Positions 14,695-22,631 of a stretch of 25,154 nucleotides of DNA are shown one piece after another (position 1 is the first letter of the stretch; every line of letters begins with the position of its first letter). Below the pieces are notes generated by a model, which saw only the letters and a program-made list of their open reading frames with translations, was not told the DNA's origin and did not search any database. This DNA is from JASTVH01 sp042862465. Lineage in GTDB: Bacteria > Pseudomonadota > Gammaproteobacteria > Pseudomonadales > Oleiphilaceae. The DNA lies in contig JASTVH010000018.1 of NCBI GenBank assembly GCA_042862465.1, forward strand, positions 1 through 25,154. Reading direction: 5' to 3'. A program made the position numbers and the translations under genes.

Positions 14695-15318
14695 ATGTTC
14701 CGATTTGGCAAGAATTCTTCCTCCTCGAATTCCGGGCGATGGCTACTGCTCTTGGTCATTACTTTCATGGCGCCAGCGGTCGTCGCCGAAACCTACACCT
14801 ATGACAAGGCCAAGGTCAGCTTTGCAGATTTCGAAGGGTTAGTGGCGCAAGTGAAAAGCCATCGCGAGAGTCGTCTCATCGACCTCGACACCTTCCTCAA
14901 AATGAGCAAAAGACCCGACGTAGTCATTCTGGATTCAAGGTCTAAATTTCGTTTTGACCGGCTTCATCTCGAAGGCGCGAAACATCTGAATTTTTCGGAC
15001 TTTACCCAACAAAATCTCGAGGAGGTAATTCCCTCCTATGACACAACCGTCCTGATCTATTGCAACAACAATTTCACAGGAAACGAGACCGAGTTTCCGT
15101 CCAAGGTTGCCTTACCAACTGCTGAGATGATGCCGTCGGCGCAAATGTCAGTCCAGGAAAAGCCTCTGATGCTGGCGCTTAACGTGCCTGTCTACATCAA
15201 CCTCTATGGATACGGATATCGCAACGTATATGAGCTACATGAGCTGATCAACGTTGATGATCCAAGAGTGGAGTTTGAAGGGTCCCGGTCAGTAGAAGAT
15301 ACCAAAAGCAAATTTTGA
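14695..15318 (+). CDS. Exported rhodanese-like sulfurtransferase domain protein
   Basis: The 207-residue protein starts with a signal peptide or anchor (WLLLLVITFMAPAVVAE, residues about 16-32). A rhodanese-like domain follows: LIDLDTFLKMSKRPDVVILDSRSKFRFDRLHLEGAKHLNFSDF, then the active-site loop VLIYCNNNFTGNE with C123. The loop is of the extended CNNNFxGNE kind rather than the classic six-residue one. Rhodaneses move sulfane sulfur or act as thiol sensors in the periplasm. I start at the ATG at 14695, which has AGAGG 8 bp upstream, instead of an earlier GTG. Its stop codon overlaps the -35 of the MerR-type promoter for the CDF gene. Confidence 0.8.
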   Translation: MFRFGKNSSSSNSGRWLLLLVITFMAPAVVAETYTYDKAKVSFADFEGLVAQVKSHRESRLIDLDTFLKMSKRPDVVILDSRSKFRFDRLHLEGAKHLNFSDFTQQNLEEVIPSYDTTVLIYCNNNFTGNETEFPSKVALPTAEMMPSAQMSVQEKPLMLALNVPVYINLYGYGYRNVYELHELINVDDPRVEFEGSRSVEDTKSKF

Positions 15319-15345
15319 CCCTGTAGTTACTACAGGGCTTAGACT
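15315..15345 (+). promoter_or_regulatory. MerR-type (CadR/PbrR-like) promoter-operator, copy 2
   Basis: TTGACC (15315-15320), a 19-bp spacer and TAGACT (15340-15345) form a MerR-type promoter. The dyad at 15319-15337 has arms CCCTGTAGT and ACTACAGGG around one base. It starts in the end of the rhodanese gene and lies 31 bp before the CDF exporter ATG. It is almost identical to the copy at 12580-12610. Confidence 0.82.
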
Positions 15346-15375
15346 TTGAGCAAATCTTTGTTGATAGAGGCAGAC

Positions 15376-16290
15376 ATGCACGACCACAGTCACGATCATA
15401 GCCAGCATTTCGACACCCATAACCGTTCGTTTGCCATTGCAGTGATTCTCAACACGATATTTGTCCTCGTCGAGGCGGTATATGGGGTTCTGTCCGGCTC
15501 TCTCGCATTGCTAGCCGATGCGGGCCACAACCTAAGTGACGTGATGGGTCTGATTCTGGCCTGGGTGGCCAGTTGGCTCGCAAGTAAGGCCGCTACCTAC
15601 GGCAAAACCTATGGTCTGAAAAAAACCACCATCCTTGCGGCGCTTTTCAACGCTCTGATTCTTATTGCCGCTGTCGGTGGGATTACCTGGGAAGCCGTTC
15701 AGCGCCTGACAAATCCGGCTGACATTGCTGGCCTGACCATAGTCGTGGTTGCGGGCATCGGGGTACTGATCAACGGCGCAACCATGATGCTTTTTCTCAA
15801 AGGGCAAAAAGGTGACATCAATATCCGTGGCGCGTTTTTGCACATGGCCGCCGATACCGCGGTTTCGGTGGGCGTTGTGATTTCCGGAACGATCCTGATG
15901 TTTACCAACCTGACCTGGATCGATCCGGTCGTCAGTCTCGTCATTGCCGCTGTTATATTCTTCGGCACTTGGCAGTTGCTCAAAGACTCCGTCAATTTGG
16001 CAGTCGATGCCGTTCCAAAAGGCATTGATCCTTCAGCGGTCCATGAGCAGCTTGAGAGTTTACCCGGTGTACAGTCTGCCCATCACCTTCATATCTGGGC
16101 ATTGAGCACCACTGAAAATGCGCTAACTGTTCACTTGGTAAAACCGGACCCCGGGAGTGACGACCAGGTCGTCAGTGAGGCTGCTGCAATGCTGAAAGAG
16201 CACTTCGGCATCCAGCACACGACTATTCAATGGGAGCGCGGTGATGGTCACTGCCCGAACACGGGCCACTGTGCAGCACAGCGTCAATGA
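15376..16290 (+). CDS. CDF-family divalent metal exporter (CzcD/ZitB-like)
   Basis: The 304-residue protein is a cation diffusion facilitator that exports Zn2+, Cd2+ or Co2+ from the cytoplasm in exchange for protons. The N-terminus is histidine-rich (MHDHSHDHSQHFDTHN). Six membrane helices follow. The metal site is formed by LLADAGHNLSDVMG in helix 2 (HxxxD) and FLHMAADTAVS in helix 5 (HxxxD), the HD-HD set of Zn/Cd members. The C-terminal cytoplasmic domain contains HHLHIWALSTTENALTVH and ends with HCPNTGHC. I start at the ATG at 15376, which has GAGG at -9; an earlier TTG would lie inside the promoter. The upstream MerR-type promoter predicts metal induction. The regulator gene is not in the window. 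Confidence 0.9.
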   Translation: MHDHSHDHSQHFDTHNRSFAIAVILNTIFVLVEAVYGVLSGSLALLADAGHNLSDVMGLILAWVASWLASKAATYGKTYGLKKTTILAALFNALILIAAVGGITWEAVQRLTNPADIAGLTIVVVAGIGVLINGATMMLFLKGQKGDINIRGAFLHMAADTAVSVGVVISGTILMFTNLTWIDPVVSLVIAAVIFFGTWQLLKDSVNLAVDAVPKGIDPSAVHEQLESLPGVQSAHHLHIWALSTTENALTVHLVKPDPGSDDQVVSEAAAMLKEHFGIQHTTIQWERGDGHCPNTGHCAAQRQ

Positions 16291-16537
16291 AAAGAAATGG
16301 AATATCCGCCTGAAGGCATAAACAACCTTTCCCGCATCCGTTGATAAAACGTTAGCGTTGCTTAAATGAAGCAGTTCGCTGCTATTTATTTCAAAGGGCA
16401 TTTCGGGTTTTGGGGCGCCGACCATTTTCCAGTGAAATAACACAACGCATAGTAGAAAATACTCCGTCGATTGGCAGGTCAGTTAAGCGGACATTCTCGA
16501 AGAATTACAGCCGGAAGCTTGTCATTCTATTCGTTGG

Positions 16538-16551
16538 TGAATGTTCGCTTT
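16538..16551 (-). repeat. 14-bp inverted repeat, right arm
   Basis: Exact reverse complement of 9726-9739. The two arms enclose the whole PadR/metal cargo block. Confidence 0.45.
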
Positions 16552-16842
16552 TGTTTAATGCTTAACATATACCTGACACAAAAACCTGCGAGAGCGCTTA
16601 TGAAGCTCAATCCCACTTTGGTATTAAGTGCTGCCCGCTCCACGAGATAATGCGGTGCTAGATTCGATACTGTCATATCGAAGCGGTGTCGCCCAGGATC
16701 ACTGGACAATCCACATTTCCCCCAATTTCGAATTTATGACCTGCACCCTGAATAAGCTGTCGTGCTGACATCCGTTGGACTAGCGGACATAACCCCGGAA
16801 AATCTTTCCATTTAATAAAAAATCATTTAATAACAATGCCTT

Positions 16843-16891
16843 GTAGAAACATGCGGTTTTTGGTTTGGAAAGGTGTGGATATTGGTTTTTC
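16843..16891 (+). repeat. End-like repeat copy B
   Basis: Units TGCGGTTTTTGGTTTGG and TGTGGATATTGGTTTTTC follow TGTAGAAACA. They match the units of copy A (9601-9664) in inverse orientation across the cargo block, consistent with paired transposase-binding ends. Confidence 0.5.
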
Positions 16892-17012
16892 AGGATTCCT
16901 CGAGCTCGGCAGCCACTACATAGCAAGAAGAGGAATAGTAAATAATTGAATTAAAAGATTAATTTTTTCGTCATGGCACTACAAGATAGTGATTAACCGC
17001 AACTCAGTTAGA

Positions 17013-17105
17013 AAAATGCGATGTTTTGGTTGTTTTGGAAACTGATGTGGAATCCGGAGAATCTAAGGTGGCACCCGAGGAGTCTGATGTGGAATTCGCT
17101 ACCTG
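17013..17105 (+). repeat. End-like repeat copy C with GTGG iterations
   Basis: AAAATGCGATGTTTTGGTT is followed by three spaced units, TGATGTGGAATCCGGAGAAT, GGTGGCACCCGAGGAGT and TGATGTGGAATTCGC. The iteration is typical of IS21-like termini. The first of these units is repeated inverted at 18042-18053, beyond the resolvase. Confidence 0.5.
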
Positions 17106-17143
17106 CGTCCACAACTCATTTCGAACTGCTGATAAAGGGGATG

Positions 17144-17168
17144 CATATCCACAACCAAACCGCATCCA
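17144..17168 (-). repeat. End-like repeat copy D
   Basis: On the minus strand this reads ATGCGGTTTGGTTGTGGATAT, a shortened version of copy B (ATGCGGTTTTTGGTTT...GTGTGGATAT) in inverse orientation about 300 bp away. Confidence 0.45.
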
Positions 17169-17183
17169 TTAAACGGTCGTTTG

Positions 17184-17240
17184 TTGGACGCTTTATTTTA
17201 CCGACGAGATCACCCTCAATAACCCTTGATCAGCGTCCAA
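17184..17240. promoter_or_regulatory. Candidate res site / resolvase operator
   Basis: TTGGACGCT (17184-17192) and AGCGTCCAA (17232-17240) form a perfect 9-bp inverted repeat with 39 bp between, ending 41 bp before the resolvase ATG. Resolvases bind inverted half-sites upstream of their own gene for recombination and autorepression. Confidence 0.5.
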
Positions 17241-17281
17241 AAATCACGTACAAAAAACTATGAACAGAAAAGGGACGTTTT

Positions 17282-17842
17282 ATGATCATTGGCTATGCAA
17301 GAGTAAGCACACAAGACCAAAATCCAGACTTTCAAATTGATGCTTTAAAGAAAGCTGGAAGCGAACAGCTTTTTGTCGAAAAAATGACTGGCAAATTTCG
17401 GGAACGACCGGAATTGGCCCAGTGCCTGAGAACATTACGTAAAGGGGATGTGTTGATAGTTTGGAAACTCGATCGACTGGCCCGTTCCCTTAAAGACTTG
17501 GTCGAGATAGTGCAGGATTTAAACGATCGGGGCGTTGGGTTTAAATCTTTAACTGAAGCCATTGATACGACAAGTGCGGGGGGCCGCCTCGTATTCCACA
17601 TCTTCGGAGCTCTTTCTGAATTTGAGCATGACCTCATTCGGGAGCGAACTAAGGCCGGCCTTCAGGCGGCAAGAGCGAGGGGGCGAAAGGGGGGCCGCAG
17701 ACACGCAATGTCTCAATCTGATGTTAGGAAAGCATCCGCAATGCTTCTAGATCCCAGTATCACCAAAAAGGAGGTCGCGGCGTTCTTCAAAGTATCCAGA
17801 ACAACGCTCAATTCTGCGCTGGCGCGAATCGCTTCAGATTAA
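17282..17842 (+). CDS. Serine recombinase, Tn3-resolvase/invertase family
   Basis: The 186-residue protein has the length and layout of Tn3-type resolvases. The catalytic serine is S9 in MIIGYARVSTQDQN. The conserved arginines lie in VWKLDRLARSLKDL (about residues 61-75) and LIRERTKAGLQAARARGRKGGR. A C-terminal helix-turn-helix (ITKKEVAAFFKVSRTTLNSAL, about 160-181) binds DNA. GGGA lies 6 bp before the ATG. Such enzymes resolve transposition cointegrates or invert DNA between short sites. No cognate transposase (TnpA) is in the window. The upstream inverted repeat is a likely binding site. Whether it acts as resolvase or invertase is not decidable from sequence alone. Confidence 0.9.
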   Translation: MIIGYARVSTQDQNPDFQIDALKKAGSEQLFVEKMTGKFRERPELAQCLRTLRKGDVLIVWKLDRLARSLKDLVEIVQDLNDRGVGFKSLTEAIDTTSAGGRLVFHIFGALSEFEHDLIRERTKAGLQAARARGRKGGRRHAMSQSDVRKASAMLLDPSITKKEVAAFFKVSRTTLNSALARIASD

Positions 17843-18124
17843 CTCTTCAGCTTAGAAATTGGCAGTGATCTCCTGAGTCAAACTGGCCGTGTTTGACCGG
17901 ACACAACTCCCCTTTTCCTTTCCATTTATTCGATCGAAGAGGGGGAAAACCAACTGCGAATCACTAAAAAAGCCTCTCAACTGGCATTTCTACAACGATT
18001 TATCACAGCTCCAGCGAATTAGAAGTCACATCTGCCGTCAGCGGATTCCACATTAAAAGCTCTCAACCACAGCGCTCGAGGAGCACCTGGCTGCCCTGGA
18101 CAGATCCACGCGAGCAGCCTCGAT
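17843..18124. other. Spacer after resolvase
   Basis: About 280 bp between the convergent resolvase and integrase genes. It holds the right arm of the 12-bp inverted repeat at 18042-18053. The stretch is GC-richer after 18035. I find no gene or strong terminator. Confidence 0.35.
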
Positions 18125-19375
18125 TTAGGGATTCTTTCGCATAGCTCGGTTGGCCGTTTCTTCAAGATCACGCCAAGTATCCTGGCCAATGGCGCCATCA
18201 TTAACTGTGATAGCAATAGATGCCATTCGCAGGTAATGCTTATATGTGGTCTTTATATCAGAATGACCAAGCTGCTTCCTAAGTCCTTCCTCAACAGCGG
18301 CGTTATAATGCTGGGTCTGAATTTCAGTCTTGGATAGGTTGTTGATCATGTACTGAGTCGCATACCACGAACGAGCCGAGTGGAAAGTCCATGGGAAATC
18401 GGAAAGTTGCCGTTTCGCAACATTAGTCATTCTGGAAATCATTTCCGGCGAAACGGGCCGACCAAGTCGATTGATAAAAAAGACCTGATTGGGATCAACA
18501 GTTGGGAATCTATTTTCTAACAATTTTCTGCGCTCGAAATAAAGAGGCAGATACATCTTGCAGATTGCTTCCCATGCTTTTGTGTTGATATGAAGAGTGC
18601 GTCGTTTTCCTTTTTCTACAACCGTATAGCGGAATGTTTTGCTATTTCCAATTTCCGCCAATATTTCGGGGTAAGGTCGAATATGAAAATTCTCACCAGT
18701 GCCAAGATAGGGCATTTTGCAGATGCCTTCCTCCCTCATTCCGGTAGCAAGTGCGAGCAAAAAACAGGCTGAATAGACGGGGTCTTTATAGGCGGCCATC
18801 AGTCTCTCACGGTCGTGAAGAGACATGATCGTAAAGTCGTTTTTGTTCCTGTCATCGAAACGAGCAAAGCCTTTCGAGATTTGTCGTCGATCCCCAATCG
18901 TCCGAGACAACTGGCCTCGAACGTGCCTGAGCATACTTTCGCCTTTATAATTGAACTTCCATTCGCGATTATGGATTTGCATGGAAATTGGGAAATTATT
19001 GACCTTTAACCAGGAGTACGCATCGTGAATCAGCGCTGCATTCTGTGAAATTGTTTTATCAGAAGGCTTCATTTTTTTATTTTTATCTCTATTAAACACT
19101 TGTTCTCTTTGCCAATCATGCAAATCTTCATTAGAAGCGCTTAGCCAAAACTTTTCGCCGTCATCATGATAGCGCTTCGAAATAAAGTTCAGAAATTTAC
19201 AAATATTTCCTGAGTATCTAGCCGATGTCTTTAAACTAGATGATGCTCGATCTTTTAAAAAAAGATTGAAAGGAGATAGAAGGATCTTTTTTTCTCCGTC
19301 ACGTAAATAGATTACGTGGTGCGTGAAATCCGTTCTCTTGAATACATAAGAAACTTCTCGCTTTTCGACTTTCAT
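18125..19375 (-). CDS. Tyrosine recombinase / integrase
   Basis: This protein (416 residues from the ATG at 19375) carries all main catalytic residues of tyrosine recombinases: Arg in LLALATGMREEGI, His-x-x-Arg in FHSARSWYAT, His in QLGHSDIKTT and the nucleophile Tyr in YKHYL. The N-terminal half (KTSARYSGNICKFLNFISKRY onwards) fits a SAM-like core-binding domain. A TTG 13 codons upstream is a possible alternative start; the ATG has GGGA at a good distance. It lies about 220 bp downstream of the recombinase trio on the same strand and is not overlapped with it. It may be the integrase of a second, nested element, or a fourth partner. Confidence 0.85.
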   Translation of the reverse strand: MKVEKREVSYVFKRTDFTHHVIYLRDGEKKILLSPFNLFLKDRASSSLKTSARYSGNICKFLNFISKRYHDDGEKFWLSASNEDLHDWQREQVFNRDKNKKMKPSDKTISQNAALIHDAYSWLKVNNFPISMQIHNREWKFNYKGESMLRHVRGQLSRTIGDRRQISKGFARFDDRNKNDFTIMSLHDRERLMAAYKDPVYSACFLLALATGMREEGICKMPYLGTGENFHIRPYPEILAEIGNSKTFRYTVVEKGKRRTLHINTKAWEAICKMYLPLYFERRKLLENRFPTVDPNQVFFINRLGRPVSPEMISRMTNVAKRQLSDFPWTFHSARSWYATQYMINNLSKTEIQTQHYNAAVEEGLRKQLGHSDIKTTYKHYLRMASIAITVNDGAIGQDTWRDLEETANRAMRKNP

Positions 19376-19597
19376 TGCGGGTATCCCATACTCATCCCGA
19401 CCAAGCAATTTCAAAAGTTGTAAGCAATGCTGAACTATATTCTATGGCACTCACATCTGCTCCCGGCTCTAACCTCAAAGGTTCTGATTCAATTGCTTTT
19501 CGTGATTCTCGATCATCCTTTCGAACTAAAACTCAAAATTCCGACCACCAATGCCAACCCTAATTGAAAGCTTATTTGGGATGATCAAATCCAGAGC
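19376..19597. other. Spacer between trio and second integrase
   Basis: Roughly 220 bp with no gene. It must contain the promoter of the second integrase and perhaps a recombination site. I see no clear hairpin terminator or direct repeat. Confidence 0.35.
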
Positions 19598-20683
19598 TCA
19601 CCTAGCAGAAATTTCAGGATTAAAACCCATCACAGCACTGAAACCGTCTTCACTCACGGGAACCTGAATACCTTCATGCACTTTTGAGACAAAGTCTTCA
19701 TTGAAGACTAACTTTTCACCTCGGGCCCATAGTTTGGTTTTAGCTAGGCTAGTCTTCGCGTAAATTGCCATGATGTTGGAGTGAGACAGTTGCTTTAAGA
19801 GTTCCTCACGAATCTCTGCGCGGAATACGTTTGACTCAACAATGAGTACTTTTCCAAAAACTGGTAAGGCCGGTATTGAAGATTCGTTACATGCAAAAAA
19901 GGGCTGAAACAAGACAACAAAATTTGGTCTTTCCTCACCTACTATTTCAACAGCCAGTTTGAAATTACGGCGCTCAGCCTCCAAAAAGACCTTATGCGCA
20001 TCCCGTACGGTAGGTTCTGCAATTGCAGAAAGAGCCGAATAATCAGGCTTAAGATGACCAACTACTTCACAGCCTCCTCGATTTTGCTGAGTTCTGAGCT
20101 TAGTAACCTCGATCTGTAATTTATTAACTTCTTTAGCTTTTTCTCGTGCTAGCCTAGCCTGATCTTCCACTTGGTCTTGAAGACGTTTAATTGAGCTCGA
20201 CGTTTTTATTAGGTCAAACTCATCAGCGTCGTACTTCATTAATGTCGAAAATATTTGGTCTTCTTTCTCTCTTAGGGCTAACTCCCTAGATTCCTCTAGG
20301 TCTTTCACTTTATCCTCGAGTTCTCGAACTAAGCTTAAAAGCTTTTCTTCCGTCGTTGAGGGTTCGAAAACATTGGTTTCAGGATCTAGATAGCCATACA
20401 GATGTTTAAACTTTCGACTAAAAGTTTGCCTCGTAATGCCGAGTCGCTCAGCCACTTCGGCCACAGTAAATCGATCGCACGGCCTTTCAGACCGCATGGT
20501 TTCAAGCTCTGCAATGACGTCATCTTCTGTTTTAGTTCTTTGAGAAAAGCCCCGTACTTCCGGAAAATGATCGTATAGCCAAGCTCTTGAAACATTTAGA
20601 GACGACGCTAATGCCGACACACTAAAGGCGCCCGAATCTGTTAACTCCGTGACAGCTTTTTCAAAAGCTCTACGATCAACCAT
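19598..20683 (-). CDS. HTH and coiled-coil protein, third gene of recombinase trio
   Basis: The 361-residue protein is not a recombinase. It has two helix-turn-helix segments: SVSALASSLNVSRAWLYDHF (about 21-40) and FTVAEVAERLGITRQTFSRK (about 73-92). A long coiled coil follows (about 112-200, ELEDKVKDLEESRELALREK and onwards), then a compact C-terminal domain of unknown type (about 215-361). The ATG at 20683 lies inside the upstream recombinase gene, with an 8-bp overlap. It probably binds DNA at the element ends and assists or directs recombination. Three-gene recombinase elements have a comparable non-catalytic third member in some classes. I cannot assign the C-terminal domain. Confidence 0.75.
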   Translation of the reverse strand: MVDRRAFEKAVTELTDSGAFSVSALASSLNVSRAWLYDHFPEVRGFSQRTKTEDDVIAELETMRSERPCDRFTVAEVAERLGITRQTFSRKFKHLYGYLDPETNVFEPSTTEEKLLSLVRELEDKVKDLEESRELALREKEDQIFSTLMKYDADEFDLIKTSSSIKRLQDQVEDQARLAREKAKEVNKLQIEVTKLRTQQNRGGCEVVGHLKPDYSALSAIAEPTVRDAHKVFLEAERRNFKLAVEIVGEERPNFVVLFQPFFACNESSIPALPVFGKVLIVESNVFRAEIREELLKQLSHSNIMAIYAKTSLAKTKLWARGEKLVFNEDFVSKVHEGIQVPVSEDGFSAVMGFNPEISAR

Positions 20684-22631
20684 ACTGAACCTCAGAACTA
20701 CGAGCTATAACGTTCCCTTTCGAGCGCGTTATAAGTCGGTCGAGCAAGTCCCTGTTTTCCTCGATTCTTGATGTGTAGTACTGCTCAACACGATCGTCCC
20801 CATATTCCGGTAGGAACTTCAACTTTTTCTCATAGAACGAGATTTGCAGTTTTACATTCTCGATCGACTCCGATGTGTGAAGAACCCGTGGACAGGACAG
20901 GTAGTCGCAGAATTCAGGATTCGGTTTGCGATCTTCCGTATCCGCAATACATGGAGGTTTCTTCCTATACACGTCGCTACTACTCAGACAGAAAGCACCT
21001 ATTGGGGTCTTACTGATAAAAAGAGGGACTCCTGTCTCTAACGCAGAATGGACAAATGACTCCACGTCTGCCGCAAGGACCTGACCCGGATAGTGCTGAA
21101 CGCTCCGCTGTCTTAATGAGTCTGCAAGATCACCAACTGCCTCACCTGAGGTAATCTTATTTAACGCTTCATGCAAATCCTGGGTATAGTTCTCCTCCAA
21201 CAACTCCATAACTGATCCCGAAAGAAGTTCATTGCGCAGGATATAACGCAAAGTCATCCCATAAGATTTGTGCCCAAATAGCTCACGGATTAGATCAACA
21301 TTCTCTTCGCCCTTAGAGATTAGAAGCCATGCAAGCGTTTTTCTCAGTTGGTGAGAGTGACCGATTTGGCCAGAGAAGTCCTCAATGAAGCTTGTTACAT
21401 CGCGGCTTACAGTTGTTATTTTTATCTTTGGATACATTTTCTTGGTCACGATATCTGACACTAGCAAATAATCGCTCGAAAGTTCGTTTCTTTGCGATTC
21501 AAACAGTCTTTCAAGAATTCTGACTGCCTCTGCAACTATCGGCGGAACCGGTATTTCATCGGCAGTACCCCTCTTTGGATCTGACGACACTTTGAACCGC
21601 GTAATCTTCAAGTAAGCGTCACCATCGCGCAAAAACAGGGCACCAACTTTCAAATGGGCAATTTCTGCTCTACGCATTCCAGTTAGTAGCCCAATTATGA
21701 ATATACAAGCTCGCTTCAGGTTTATTACTTCTGGCCGAACCACATTTATGTCTATGGTTGTTCTGTCCTGATAGCCGGATTTATAACCATGCGACCGAAC
21801 TTTCTTGGTTTTCGATTTAAATTCAAATATTTTTCTATTGGTACCAGGAAAGCAAGGAGCTATAAAACTCTCTAACTCACGAAAAAGCTTTTTGGTTTTA
21901 CCATCACTTCTAACCAACGCTAGCCTGCCGCCTGCCATTTTGGGGCGTCCCTTGATGAGGCTTGAAGCTTTGATAATTGCATCCGAAAGCTCATATATAT
22001 AATCGTTTGCTGCGTCATAGCACAGCTTCACTTGCTGTGCGTTTAGCGGCTTCCAGGTATTCGAATCAGCCCGCTCGTAAAGTTCTTTCCGAGTTCTCTC
22101 AAATTCTTTTGACATCACATCAGAAATTGTGAAATTTGCTCTACTCCAAGCTGGCATCGCCCCAGTTTCCGATGCATGAATCCAAGTCTCCAAAACAACA
22201 GGTAAACGTATGGTCAGATCGGCAAAGGTCTTAGAATAATTGGAGGTTCGAGCGCAGTGGTCCAGGAAGTCTCTTATTTGCTCACCATCTATGTTTTGTA
22301 TGATCGATTTTTGAACAAGATTTTGCTCGAACATGAATTCACGAGCAAATCCTCTGAGTAAAATTGAGTGAGCCTTCGTAGACGCCCATGAACGCACGTT
22401 ACTAATGGCGGAATCCGGAAAAGAGTAATACGTTAGGATTTTCAAAAATTCTTTCAAATCGGGAAATGCTGATATATTCGCGTTCTTGCTGTCGAGAATA
22501 TCATTGAACGTAAACGAAACGTGTTCACCTGGTGCTGTTTTAATACGCCAATAATCCTGATGGAAATAAACGCCATCAGCGATTTCGAGATTTTCTCTAC
22601 TTCGTTTTTCAGCGATATTCCTAACGATCAC
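20676..22631 (-). CDS. Large tyrosine recombinase, second gene of trio
   Basis: The 651-residue protein is a tyrosine recombinase with a complete catalytic set: Arg near residue 318 in LIGLLTGMRRAEIAHLK, His-x-x-Arg near 426 in GHSHQLRKTLAWLL, His in LFGHKSYGMT and Tyr near 463 in RYIL. It is about twice the length of simple integrases, with a long N-terminal region (1-300) and a C-terminal extension. The extension holds a cysteine cluster (CIADTEDRKPNPEFCDYLSC) that may bind zinc, then a helical tail. The start is GTG at 22631, overlapping the previous stop by 4 bp (GTGA). It is the most likely catalytic partner of the trio. Confidence 0.88.
   Translation of the reverse strand: MIVRNIAEKRSRENLEIADGVYFHQDYWRIKTAPGEHVSFTFNDILDSKNANISAFPDLKEFLKILTYYSFPDSAISNVRSWASTKAHSILLRGFAREFMFEQNLVQKSIIQNIDGEQIRDFLDHCARTSNYSKTFADLTIRLPVVLETWIHASETGAMPAWSRANFTISDVMSKEFERTRKELYERADSNTWKPLNAQQVKLCYDAANDYIYELSDAIIKASSLIKGRPKMAGGRLALVRSDGKTKKLFRELESFIAPCFPGTNRKIFEFKSKTKKVRSHGYKSGYQDRTTIDINVVRPEVINLKRACIFIIGLLTGMRRAEIAHLKVGALFLRDGDAYLKITRFKVSSDPKRGTADEIPVPPIVAEAVRILERLFESQRNELSSDYLLVSDIVTKKMYPKIKITTVSRDVTSFIEDFSGQIGHSHQLRKTLAWLLISKGEENVDLIRELFGHKSYGMTLRYILRNELLSGSVMELLEENYTQDLHEALNKITSGEAVGDLADSLRQRSVQHYPGQVLAADVESFVHSALETGVPLFISKTPIGAFCLSSSDVYRKKPPCIADTEDRKPNPEFCDYLSCPRVLHTSESIENVKLQISFYEKKLKFLPEYGDDRVEQYYTSRIEENRDLLDRLITRSKGNVIARSSEVQYG

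Larger units (their letters stand above)
16291..17281. other. Gene-poor boundary with repeats
   Basis: About 990 bp with no gene I can support. It holds one arm of a 14-bp inverted repeat (16538-16551), end-like repeats B (16843-16891), C (17013-17105) and D (17144-17168), and the inverted repeat ahead of the resolvase. The open frames across it are repeat-derived. It mirrors the left boundary at 9208-9934. Confidence 0.5.
17045..18053. mobile_element. Resolvase unit bracketed by 12-bp inverted repeat
   Basis: ATGTGGAATCCG at 17045-17056 recurs as its perfect reverse complement at 18042-18053. The roughly 1-kb interval contains one gene, a serine resolvase, and a candidate res site. No transposase is present. 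The unit could be a non-autonomous transposon, or the remnant resolution module of a larger Tn3-like or IS21-like element. Boundaries are approximate, because the match does not extend past 12 bp. Confidence 0.4.

Noticed and set aside
17021..17263. 80-residue open frame upstream of the resolvase
   Set aside because: Its sequence is a translation of end-like repeats C and D and runs over the candidate res site.
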